The notes beneath the pieces are model-generated. The model was not told the DNA's origin, made no database searches, and was given only the letters and a program-made list of their open reading frames with translations. A stretch of DNA of 9,994 nucleotides from Candidatus Krumholzibacteriia bacterium. GTDB lineage: Bacteria > Krumholzibacteriota > Krumholzibacteriia > Krumholzibacteriales > Krumholzibacteriaceae. The position numbers and the translations under genes are program-made. Below are positions 1-5,714 of this stretch, in pieces. The first letter of the stretch is position 1. Every line of letters begins with the position of its first letter. The stretch is from assembly GCA_026387805.1 (NCBI GenBank), contig JAPLKY010000113.1, positions 1 to 9,994 of the forward strand. The letters run 5' to 3'.

Positions 1-33
1 ATATCTTGTCCGTTTCGGGCATTCGTTCATCAT
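1..33 (-). CDS. possible N-terminal fragment of a gene running off the left edge
   Basis: On the minus strand an ATG at 33 (followed by a second ATG at 30) opens a frame that stays open to the window edge, giving only 11 residues beginning MMNECPKR. A G-rich AGGGGGTG stretch lies six bases upstream and could serve as a ribosome site, and a good sigma70-like promoter lies further upstream at 71-98. A competing start in another frame is the ATG at 22 (MPETDKI). Eleven codons cannot identify a product, so the call rests on the promoter plus ribosome-site arrangement. I do not assign a function. Confidence 0.25.
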   Translation of the reverse strand, partial: MMNECPKRTRY

Positions 34-70
34 GGGATACACCCCCTGATGATTCCGACCCTCACTTTCT

Positions 71-98
71 ACTATAATCCGATTCCGGATTCTGTCAA
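71..98 (-). promoter_or_regulatory. sigma70-like promoter reading leftward
   Basis: Read on the minus strand, a perfect TTGACA (-35, positions 98-93) is followed after 16 bases by TATAGT (-10, positions 76-71). The expected transcript starts near position 64 and would reach the candidate start codon at 33 after about 30 bases. The plus strand also shows TATAAT at 73-78, but without a matching -35, so the leftward reading is preferred. The promoter is inferred from consensus match only. Confidence 0.5.
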
Positions 99-197
99 TG
101 GGACCCGGGGAGCGCGTCGCCCTGAGACGAGAAGCGACAAATCGCCCGATTGTGCGGCGTCAGGCGTTATTCTATAGGCGATAATATATATAATGAG

Positions 198-1706
198 TTA
201 ACGCGTTCGTTTCGTGTATAATATAAGGTCGACTCCAGGGGCATTCCACCTCAACGCGACATCCCCGTGAGCCGGCAGGGATCGCAGGAGAATATCGTCG
301 GGATCCTCGTACCAGCTCCGGCTTCGCAGATACCATACTCGCGGATGCGAGGCGAAATCGCGGGCTATTTCTTCGTTCATGCGGGCCTCTCCGAGGTCCG
401 ACGGATCGATGAATCTGATCGTGTTCCTCCCCCGGTAATAATGGGCGAATACGGCCTCGACGGCCGGCGCGATGATGAGATCCCCCCCTTCTTCGCTCCT
501 CATGACGACCTTGACGGCGTCCCGTACGTCTTCCCGCGCGTATCTCGAATTGAAGAAGTAGTTGCCGTCCGAAGCGAGCATTATCGCGCACACGGCCGCC
601 CCGGCGATGAGACGCGCGCGCCTTCCCGATGGAAGTCCGTACGCGACGAGCGCGATATAGAGCGGGAACGCGCACATGAGATATCGCACGTTGAATACCT
701 TGATATTGTAGGCGGTGACGACGGTGGCCGAGAGAACCGTGACGAGAATAACCGCGAGGAAGAGCCCGAGATGGCCCCGCCGGGCCGAACGGACGATCCC
801 CGATGCCAGGAGGCTGCCGAAGATGATGCCGGTCGCGGCGATCGCGAGCGCATGCTTCGCGAAGAGACCGGTTGCGGTCGTCACCAGGTGAAGCTCGCGG
901 AGGCCCGGACCGAGGGAATAACCCGAGGAGAAAGCATAGAGCGCATACGGGTACGACCAGCGGCTCAAGGTCAGCTCCCCCCTCAACCGCTCCTCGACGG
1001 CGAGCGTCGAGATGTCGACGATGTGTATCTGCCGCAGAAACCAGATCTCCCGGTAGATCCAGGGGGAAATCATGACGAGCGCGATCGCGGCGGCGAGCGC
1101 ACCGAAGCGGAGATGAGCTCCTTTCATTCTCCCGCTGCAGACGAGATAGACGAGAAACGCCGCGCCCAGAAAGAGCGCCGAGAAATGCGAGAGGCACGCG
1201 CCGGCGAACGCGACGCCGAGAAGAGCGCCGCTCCGCGCGGTTGGAGCGGCGCGGAACCGCTCAAAGGCGATGAGCGCGAGCACCGCGAAGAGCGAAAGGA
1301 ACGCGTAGAATCTCATCTCCTGCGAATAGTAGACGTGAAAGGGGCTCAGCGCCATGAAGAGCGCCGCGGGAATCGCGAGATCCCTCCTCCCGATCTCCGC
1401 GAACCACCGAAACAGCGCGTATACGGCGAGCGTGCCCGCGAGCGCGCTCGGCGTCCTGAGCCAGAAATCGGATTCGGACACGGCGCTCCAGAAATGCATG
1501 ACGAGCGAATAGAGCGGACCGTGCACGTCGTAGAGGAATTTCTTCCAGTACGGAACGCCCGCGACCGAAGCGAACGCCTTGTATGAGAGAATCTCATCGA
1601 CCCAGAGCGATTGGTGCGCGAGGCGGAAGAATCTGAGAAGCAGGGCGATTGCAATGATCGCGCAGAGCGCGACCCGCTCGGATCTCTGAAGCTCGAACGC
1701 ACGCAT
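198..1706 (-). CDS. GT39-type integral membrane glycosyltransferase (PMT_2/ArnT-like)
   Basis: The 502-residue product is a polytopic membrane protein resembling the glycosyltransferase 39 / PMT_2 superfamily, which transfers a sugar from a polyprenyl-phosphate donor to protein, lipid or glycan outside the inner membrane. Visible family marks are a first transmembrane segment (about 12-29), the acidic first-loop motif WVDE (35-38), where GT39 enzymes carry the catalytic acid, HGPLY (62-66), RTPSALAG (84-91) and SQEMRFY (128-134). Many hydrophobic segments follow, then an RY-type motif (NVRYLMCAFPLY) and a soluble C-terminal part of about 100 residues. I chose the ATG at 1706 because AAGG lies about six bases upstream. 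The in-frame ATG at 1817 would add 37 basic, non-membrane residues and has no ribosome site. No other glycan gene lies next to it, so acceptor and donor are unknown. The family call is strong and the substrate is not assignable. Confidence 0.9.
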   Translation of the reverse strand: MRAFELQRSERVALCAIIAIALLLRFFRLAHQSLWVDEILSYKAFASVAGVPYWKKFLYDVHGPLYSLVMHFWSAVSESDFWLRTPSALAGTLAVYALFRWFAEIGRRDLAIPAALFMALSPFHVYYSQEMRFYAFLSLFAVLALIAFERFRAAPTARSGALLGVAFAGACLSHFSALFLGAAFLVYLVCSGRMKGAHLRFGALAAAIALVMISPWIYREIWFLRQIHIVDISTLAVEERLRGELTLSRWSYPYALYAFSSGYSLGPGLRELHLVTTATGLFAKHALAIAATGIIFGSLLASGIVRSARRGHLGLFLAVILVTVLSATVVTAYNIKVFNVRYLMCAFPLYIALVAYGLPSGRRARLIAGAAVCAIMLASDGNYFFNSRYAREDVRDAVKVVMRSEEGGDLIIAPAVEAVFAHYYRGRNTIRFIDPSDLGEARMNEEIARDFASHPRVWYLRSRSWYEDPDDILLRSLPAHGDVALRWNAPGVDLILYTKRTR

Positions 1707-1801
1707 ACCGACCTTATACGCGATATCGGCGGCATTTGCCAGCGGTAAAAACACCCCCCTCTTGCTCCTCTTCTCCGAGGCGCGGTGGAAGGAAAAATGA
1801 T

Positions 1802-1830
1802 TTGAGAAACCGCGCATCGGACGCTATTCT
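1802..1830 (+). promoter_or_regulatory. probable promoter of the DUF72 gene
   Basis: TTGAGA (1802-1807, five of six -35 consensus bases) is followed after 17 bases by TATTCT (1825-1830, four of six -10 bases). It lies in the 142-base divergent gap between the glycosyltransferase and DUF72 genes. A start of transcription near 1837 would leave a very short leader before the ATG at 1849 and a more normal one before the alternative ATG at 1864. Consensus match only. Confidence 0.4.
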
Positions 1831-1848
1831 GGATCCGAGGTTTGCACG

Positions 1849-2742
1849 ATGGAGATGGGTTCGATGAACGCGGCGATTCACGTCGGTCCCGCGGGGTGGT
1901 CATACGCGGACTGGATCGGTCCCGTGTACCCGCCGGGCAAGAAGATCGACGGGCTGCTTACGATTGCGCGCTATTTCGACTGCATCGAGCTCAACAGCTC
2001 GTTCTACCGGACCCCCTCGCGGCATCTCGTGCGGAGCTGGGCGGAACGCATCGCCGACGTGAGCGGATTCACCTTCACCGTGAAGGTTCTCCAGCGCTTC
2101 ACGCACGAGCGGGCCGGAACGGCGGACGAGGCGTCACGCTTCATCCACTCGTTCGACGCGCTCCTTGCGCGGAACGCGATCGGAGGGTTTCTTCTCCAGT
2201 TCCCGTGGTCGTTTCGGGATTCTCCCGAGAATCGAAGCCTGCTCGCCGACCTCGGTCGCTGGTTCCAGGATCTCCCGACGGCGGTCGAGCTTCGCCACGG
2301 CTCATGGAATGCGCCTTCAACCGAGACGCTCCTATCGGAATGCGGGCTTGCCTTCTGCAATATCGACCAGCCGGCGATCGGCTCATCCATGCCTCCGACG
2401 GAGATCGTCACCGATCGGCGCTTCGCATACGTCCGGCTTCACGGCCGGAATCGCAAGGACTGGGCGCGCAGCGGCGCGGGACGCGACGAACGCTACGATT
2501 ATCTGTACCGCGAGGGGGAACTTGAGGAATGGAGCCGGCGGGCCGGGCGGATCGCCGCGAAATCGGACGCGCTCTACATCATCACGAACAACCACTTCCG
2601 CGCCCAGGCGCTTGTGAACGCTTTTCAGATGAAGCATCTTCTTTCCCGCGAGAGACAGCGGATGCCCGACGCGCTCGTCAGGGCGTATCCCTCGCTCCGC
2701 GACATCGCGATCGAGCCGCCGGAGCAAGGAGCTCTCTTCTAG
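1849..2742 (+). CDS. DUF72 domain protein (YecE-like)
   Basis: This 297-residue protein covers the whole DUF72 (YecE-like) family length. Typical family blocks in order are VGPAGWSYADWIGPVYPPG (12-30), the IELNSSFYRTPS block (47-57), FTFTVKVLQRFTHE (74-87), FLLQFPWSF (114-122), AVELRHGSW (145-153), FAYVRLHGRN (192-201) and YIITNNHFRAQA (243-254). The family is thought to form a TIM-barrel-like fold. Its biochemical role is not established, and I do not infer one. The ATG at 1849 has GAGG eight bases upstream. An in-frame ATG at 1864 (MNAAIHVG) has GGAG nine bases upstream and would bring the N-terminus closer to the family's usual short lead, so it is a real alternative. The gene appears monocistronic: divergent from the glycosyltransferase and convergent with the next gene. 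Confidence 0.93.
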   Translation: MEMGSMNAAIHVGPAGWSYADWIGPVYPPGKKIDGLLTIARYFDCIELNSSFYRTPSRHLVRSWAERIADVSGFTFTVKVLQRFTHERAGTADEASRFIHSFDALLARNAIGGFLLQFPWSFRDSPENRSLLADLGRWFQDLPTAVELRHGSWNAPSTETLLSECGLAFCNIDQPAIGSSMPPTEIVTDRRFAYVRLHGRNRKDWARSGAGRDERYDYLYREGELEEWSRRAGRIAAKSDALYIITNNHFRAQALVNAFQMKHLLSRERQRMPDALVRAYPSLRDIAIEPPEQGALF

Positions 2743-2746
2743 GGAT

Positions 2747-2771
2747 CACGGACCGTGTAGCGTGAACGCTA
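2747..2771. terminator. paired mini-hairpins at a convergent gene junction
   Basis: Only 26 bases separate the stop codons of two convergent genes. They hold CACG-GAC-CGTG (2747-2757), followed at once by TAGCG-TGAA-CGCTA (2758-2771), a 5-bp stem with a GNRA-unlike tetraloop that runs over the minus-strand stop codon. Neither has a U-run, so these are not classical intrinsic terminators. A bidirectional transcription end or RNA 3'-end structure is possible but unproven. Confidence 0.25.
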
Positions 2772-3332
2772 GCCCGTACAAAGCTCTACAATCACGATCC
2801 CGACGAGGAGAACCACGCCATAGAAGATAAGACGCTTCCCCGATACGACTCGCGCCTTCGTCGTCCTGTCCTGCGGATGCTCGCTCCTTTCGGGGCCTCC
2901 GACAGGCGTCATGCAGAACCCGCAGCGCGTCTCCTCCTCTTTCATGGGAAATCCGCACCAGCTGCACGCGGGCTTGCTTCGGCCGGGCTTGGCCGGCCTC
3001 GCGGGGGTCCCGGGGGCCGGGGACGGGGCGCCTCCCGTCTCCACGATGCTCCCCTTGCCGCCTGCCTCCTCGATGAGAGAGAGGATGTGCTCCGCCCGCG
3101 AACGGCCCTCGCCGGACCAGATCGTCGCGGGCAGGCGGCGCACGAGGTGCTTCATTTTCGATATCGGCGTTTTGGTGAGAAGCGAGAATTTTATCGCGAA
3201 GGAGTCCGTCGTTTCGATCCCGGAGGCGATATCATCGAGATGGACGCTGTACGACTTCTGCCCGTCGCGCGAGTCTCGCGGATGGGCAGGGTTCTGCGTT
3301 GCCGCTCTTTCGCCATTTCCGTCGGAAGGCAT
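2769..3332 (-). CDS. tail-anchored protein with L7/L12 C-terminal-like domain and zinc ribbon
   Basis: The 187-residue product is not a recognised named gene. Residues about 45-98 (FSLLTKTPISKMKHLVRRLP... to SIVE) resemble the C-terminal domain of ribosomal protein L7/L12 in pattern: a start strand, a conserved LV-x-x-LP helix region, a charged AEHILSLIEEAG helix and a final GxKxSIVE strand. A Pro/Ala linker (100-120) leads to a CxxC-x10-CxxC zinc ribbon (C123, C126, C137, C140). A single C-terminal hydrophobic segment (168-184) then anchors the protein, with the bulk probably cytoplasmic. The ATG at 3332 is chosen because GAGGTG lies five bases upstream. The longer frame to 3500 would overlap the neighbouring gene and read through a hairpin. 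It is last in the minus-strand cluster, 140 bases after the lipoprotein gene. Zinc ribbon and anchor are clear. The L12-like call is by eye. Function is unknown. Confidence 0.75.
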   Translation of the reverse strand: MPSDGNGERAATQNPAHPRDSRDGQKSYSVHLDDIASGIETTDSFAIKFSLLTKTPISKMKHLVRRLPATIWSGEGRSRAEHILSLIEEAGGKGSIVETGGAPSPAPGTPARPAKPGRSKPACSWCGFPMKEEETRCGFCMTPVGGPERSEHPQDRTTKARVVSGKRLIFYGVVLLVGIVIVELCTG

Positions 3333-3357
3333 CTCGACACCTCGGGAAAAACCAGGC

Positions 3358-3375
3358 GGAAGTGCTGCACCTTCC
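3358..3375. other. small hairpin overlapping the 11-bp hairpin
   Basis: GGAAG (3358-3362) can pair with CTTCC (3371-3375) around an eight-base loop. The same bases can alternatively pair as GGAA-GTGC / GCAC-TTCC with one bulged C. Its last two bases (3374-3375) are also the first two of the larger hairpin at 3374-3399, so the two cannot both form fully. It lies in the leader of the zinc-ribbon protein gene. Confidence 0.35.
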
Positions 3376-3399
3376 GTGCCAAAGATGCCTTTGGCACGG
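3374..3399. other. perfect 11-bp inverted repeat (hairpin or operator)
   Basis: CCGTGCCAAAG (3374-3384) and CTTTGGCACGG (3389-3399) are exact reverse complements separated by ATGC. The element sits in the 140-base gap between the lipoprotein gene and the zinc-ribbon gene, about 40 bases upstream of the latter's start. On the minus strand no U-run follows directly (AAGG comes next; a TTTTT appears only about 20 bases further). It may be a weak terminator, an RNA end-stabilising or attenuating stem, a protein-binding dyad, or one copy of a dispersed repeat. I saw no second copy in this window. Confidence 0.6.
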
Positions 3400-3472
3400 G
3401 CACGCCGGCTCCTCGCCCGCGGCAGCGTCCGGATTATGGCTCTGATTTCGGGTCCGGAAGCGCCCGGAAAGC

Positions 3473-3862
3473 TCAGCGCACGCTCCGCACGAACGCGCAC
3501 GCCTTATCCGTGCGCCATCCCTCGAGACCCGACGTATCGACCGCTGAAACCTTGTAGCAGTATTGGAGGTTTCCAATCAGCAGCGAATCGACGAAGACGG
3601 TATCCGTCGTCGTATCGATGAGCGTCATCATGTTGTATGATTCGATGTACTCGTAAACCCTGAACTCGCGGATCGACGCTCGGGCGGGCGCCGGATAGCT
3701 CCACGTGATCGTGCTCATCTCCTCGCCGCCGGTCACGACGAAATTCGTCGGCGTCGGGGGCGGATCGTATATGAAGCTCGTCGGAAGATCCCGATGATCC
3801 TTGCCGCATGAAATGCACAACGCGGCGATTGCTCCCACCACGCACCAGGCAAAAGATCTCAT
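3473..3862 (-). CDS. small lipoprotein with one fibronectin type III domain
   Basis: The 129-residue product starts with a hydrophobic signal (MRSFAWCVVGAIAALCIS) ending at C19, followed by GKD. The site CIS-C is a slightly irregular lipobox, with Cys at -3 where Leu is usual, but a lipoprotein is the best reading. A proline-rich spacer (33-39) leads into a single FN3-like beta-sandwich (about 38-125), with the core Trp in ITWSYP (W54), FRVYEY, and the closing block YCYKVSAVDTSGLEGW (101-116). AAGGAG lies seven bases before the ATG. The gene follows the DUF5683 gene by only 15 bases, which implies co-transcription. FN3 domains mediate binding and do not reveal a ligand. The protein probably sits at the outer or inner membrane facing the periplasm or exterior. 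Confidence 0.88.
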   Translation of the reverse strand: MRSFAWCVVGAIAALCISCGKDHRDLPTSFIYDPPPTPTNFVVTGGEEMSTITWSYPAPARASIREFRVYEYIESYNMMTLIDTTTDTVFVDSLLIGNLQYCYKVSAVDTSGLEGWRTDKACAFVRSVR

Positions 3863-3877
3863 TGCAATCTCCTTCTC

Positions 3878-4354
3878 TCAGAACGAAATAGAGCCGGTCA
3901 CCAGGAAACCGCCCGGACGCGCGGATATCGAAAGAGGCGGTTCTTCCTTCGAATCGAAGATAATCATATCGACCACGTTGATGGCCCAGACCCCGATCGC
4001 GACATAGAGCGTCGTTTGCCGGATTCCATACAGATTGTCCGCGCTGTCCCATCGCTCGTGCATGAGCGCATACTCGTCGACGGCGTCTCCGATGTAGGTC
4101 GCGTGCAGGTACGAAGCCTTCGCGCGATCGTACTGCTCGACGGCGCGGTTGTACTGGATGTCCGCTATCGCCAGCGTGGTGAGCGCAACGAGCTCGCCGC
4201 TCAGGAAGAGCGCCCCGCGCCCGTAATGCCCCGCGCGCACCTGCCCCCACCCCGGCACCGCGATCGAATACCATACGTTTTCTCCGCTCCGCGCCTCGGT
4301 CGAAGCGAGAACGCTCACGGCTATTATGAGCAGCAGCGGCACGATTCTTCGCAT
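3878..4354 (-). CDS. DUF5683-like membrane protein
   Basis: The 158-residue product has an N-terminal signal or membrane segment (3-18), then SIAVPGWGQVRAGHYGRGALFL (30-51), the typical DUF5683 pattern of a small PGxGQ turn followed by a K/R-G-A-x-F helix. A hydrophobic helix (about 47-65), a charged Tyr-rich middle (68-108), a second hydrophobic helix (114-133) and a C-terminal tail ending in Phe follow. The family is common in FCB bacteria and has no assigned function. The start is the ATG at 4354, preceded by AAGGAAGG with six bases of spacing. The upstream TTG at 4360 would abut that ribosome site and is rejected. The gene lies 72 bases after the YbhN-like gene and 15 bases before the lipoprotein gene. 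A GC-rich hairpin is immediately upstream of its ribosome site. Confidence 0.82.
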   Translation of the reverse strand: MRRIVPLLLIIAVSVLASTEARSGENVWYSIAVPGWGQVRAGHYGRGALFLSGELVALTTLAIADIQYNRAVEQYDRAKASYLHATYIGDAVDEYALMHERWDSADNLYGIRQTTLYVAIGVWAINVVDMIIFDSKEEPPLSISARPGGFLVTGSISF

Positions 4355-4369
4355 CTCCAACCTTCCTTT

Positions 4370-4395
4370 GCCGGCGCCCCGCGCGCCGCGCCGGC
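4370..4395 (-). promoter_or_regulatory. GC-rich hairpin abutting the DUF5683 ribosome site
   Basis: GCCGGCGC (4370-4377) and GCGCCGGC (4388-4395) form a perfect 8-bp all-GC stem with a 10-base loop. In the minus-strand transcript the stem ends one base before the AAGGAAGG ribosome site (4361-4368) of the DUF5683 gene. There is no U-run, so it is not an intrinsic terminator. It could stabilise the processed 5' end of the downstream message or tune translation. High GC content makes chance formation possible. Confidence 0.45.
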
Positions 4396-4426
4396 GTTCT
4401 CCGGAACGTCCACTCCCGTCGTTTCC

Positions 4427-5539
4427 TTAGATCGATCGTTTCGCCGCGCCTCGGTTCGCGGCGACCTCTTCCGACTCGGGCACGTCATCCGCAATCGTGT
4501 CATCGACCTCCACCTTCTCTCTCTTGCCGAGCTCGTGGAGCACGACTCCACCACCCACCGCCACCGACACGTACGTCGTGAGCAGGCGCCACAGAATGAC
4601 GTAGAAGCCTATGAGCCCCTTCGAGACTACCGCGGACATGAGAGCGGCCGAGCTGAGCTCCGCGGCGCCGCTTGCCCCGGGGGTCGGAAAGAAGTAGTTG
4701 ATGAGAATGATCACCATCTGGAGAAGCGCCACGTCAAGGAACGTGGCGCGCATGCCGAGACTCCGTACGATCAGGTACGCGACGGCAAATTTCGAAATGA
4801 AGCATACGGCGCTGATGAGGATGCCGGCGAGAAAGATATGAAAATGCCGCCGCGCGTAGTGGATGAGCTGCCGGTGGCACCGATCGATCGCGTCGATCGC
4901 GCCGTGCGCCCAGCTCCCCGCCCGCAGGTAGTCTTTTCTCCGCACGCGCGACACAATGCAGACGATGATCCGCGAAAGCTCGCGGTAGAACCCGGGAAAC
5001 GCAAGCGCGAGGATCATGAGGACCCCCACGGCGAGGAAAAAAAACATCCCCACGTTGAAGAGATGGAGGAGATACCCCTTGGAGAACGGCAGGCTCCCCC
5101 TGAACGCGAACATCCCGGCTCCCGCTATGATGAGAAAGAACGTGGTGCTGAAAAACGCCATGAGGCTCGCCGAGGTCGCCTCCACGGCCGGCATCCCGCC
5201 GACGTAGAGCATATAGATCTGCGCCGGCCCTCCGCCCGTCTGCGAGGGCGTGATCGATCCGAGAAAGTAGTTCGCGAGATTCGCCTTCACGCATGTCTTG
5301 AACCGGATTTGAGGATGAAATACGCGGCTGAAGAGATAGAGACGATATCCTCCCCCGAGCCAATCGAGGATGATGAACGGAATGGCGCAGAGAAGCCACA
5401 GAGGCTCGATGCTCTTGAGGGCCTCGGTCGTCATGTGCGAATGGGTGAAGAGGAAGATGACGACGACGCTTCCCAGGCTCACCAGCGTGAAAATCTGCAG
5501 GCTCCGGCGAATCCGTTTCTTCGAAATCTGATAACTCAT
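4427..5539 (-). CDS. lysylphosphatidylglycerol synthase-type integral membrane protein (YbhN/UPF0104-like)
   Basis: The 370-residue protein matches the membrane domain of the LPG-synthase/YbhN family (PF03706 type), without the C-terminal soluble synthase domain of MprF. About seven or eight hydrophobic segments are visible, including 14-31, 46-63, 123-142, 161-180, 236-256, 265-284 and 308-337. Two family signatures stand out: GSITPSQTGGGPAQIY (94-109) and FFPTPGASGAAE (283-294). MprF uses such a domain to flip lipids, and stand-alone members have no settled role, so lipid or isoprenoid handling is only a possibility. The C-terminus is an acidic, polar tail (341-366). GAGG lies about five bases before the ATG. 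It is the first gene of the minus-strand cluster and diverges from the ABC ATPase gene across 175 bases. Confidence 0.9.
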   Translation of the reverse strand: MSYQISKKRIRRSLQIFTLVSLGSVVVIFLFTHSHMTTEALKSIEPLWLLCAIPFIILDWLGGGYRLYLFSRVFHPQIRFKTCVKANLANYFLGSITPSQTGGGPAQIYMLYVGGMPAVEATSASLMAFFSTTFFLIIAGAGMFAFRGSLPFSKGYLLHLFNVGMFFFLAVGVLMILALAFPGFYRELSRIIVCIVSRVRRKDYLRAGSWAHGAIDAIDRCHRQLIHYARRHFHIFLAGILISAVCFISKFAVAYLIVRSLGMRATFLDVALLQMVIILINYFFPTPGASGAAELSSAALMSAVVSKGLIGFYVILWRLLTTYVSVAVGGGVVLHELGKREKVEVDDTIADDVPESEEVAANRGAAKRSI

Positions 5540-5566
5540 CCGATCCTCGATCTCCCGTTTTTTTGA

Positions 5567-5596
5567 ATAATAGGCAAGAGGCGCCGCCGAGGTAAA
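5567..5596 (-). promoter_or_regulatory. candidate promoter of the minus-strand envelope cluster
   Basis: On the minus strand TTTACC (5596-5591) and TATTAT (5572-5567) are separated by 18 bases, a moderate sigma70-like match located about 30 bases before the YbhN-like start codon. A TTTTTTT run on the plus strand (5558-5564) gives the early transcript a short A-rich leader. No operator-like dyad is obvious in this region. Confidence 0.35.
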
Positions 5597-5614
5597 GAGA
5601 ATTCTCCGCTTCCC

Positions 5615-5643
5615 TTGACATGCCGGGCAATAATTTATAGATT
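5615..5643 (+). promoter_or_regulatory. sigma70-like promoter of the ABC transporter operon
   Basis: A perfect TTGACA (5615-5620) is followed after 17 bases by TAGATT (5638-5643), in a local AT-rich island (5629-5650) within otherwise GC-rich sequence. Transcription would start near 5650 and give a leader of about 65 bases before the ATPase ATG at 5715, which has GGAGG at 5702-5706. The region 5650-5700 shows no clear riboswitch-like structure. Confidence 0.55.
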
Positions 5644-5714
5644 TATTTGCTACAAGTTACGGAATTCAAGCGAACGCAGCAATCCAAGGAAAACGCACCC
5701 TGGAGGATTGACCG

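Noticed and set aside
181..230. AT-rich pocket with TATAAT-like words near the end of the glycosyltransferase gene
   Set aside because: No matching -35 lies at a proper distance on the plus strand. The pocket covers the gene's stop and nearby codons, so I do not call a promoter or terminator.
267..1586. Long plus-strand open frame (439 codons) across the glycosyltransferase gene
   Set aside because: The translation is rich in Arg, Glu and Asp with no domain pattern. It is the antisense shadow of a membrane protein gene in GC-rich DNA, and the minus-strand product has clear GT39 motifs.
1707..1817. Longer N-terminus for the glycosyltransferase from the ATG at 1817
   Set aside because: It has no ribosome site, adds a basic, non-conserved stretch before the first membrane helix, and the ATG at 1706 has a good AAGG site.
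3333..3500. Longer N-terminus for the zinc-ribbon protein
   Set aside because: It overlaps the lipoprotein gene end, runs through the perfect hairpin, is Arg-rich and featureless, and the ATG at 3332 has GAGGTG well placed.
4016..5566. Long plus-strand open frame (516 codons) opposite the DUF5683 and YbhN-like genes
   Set aside because: It spans two real minus-strand genes and their gap, is of low-complexity charged composition, and has no ribosome site or recognisable domain.
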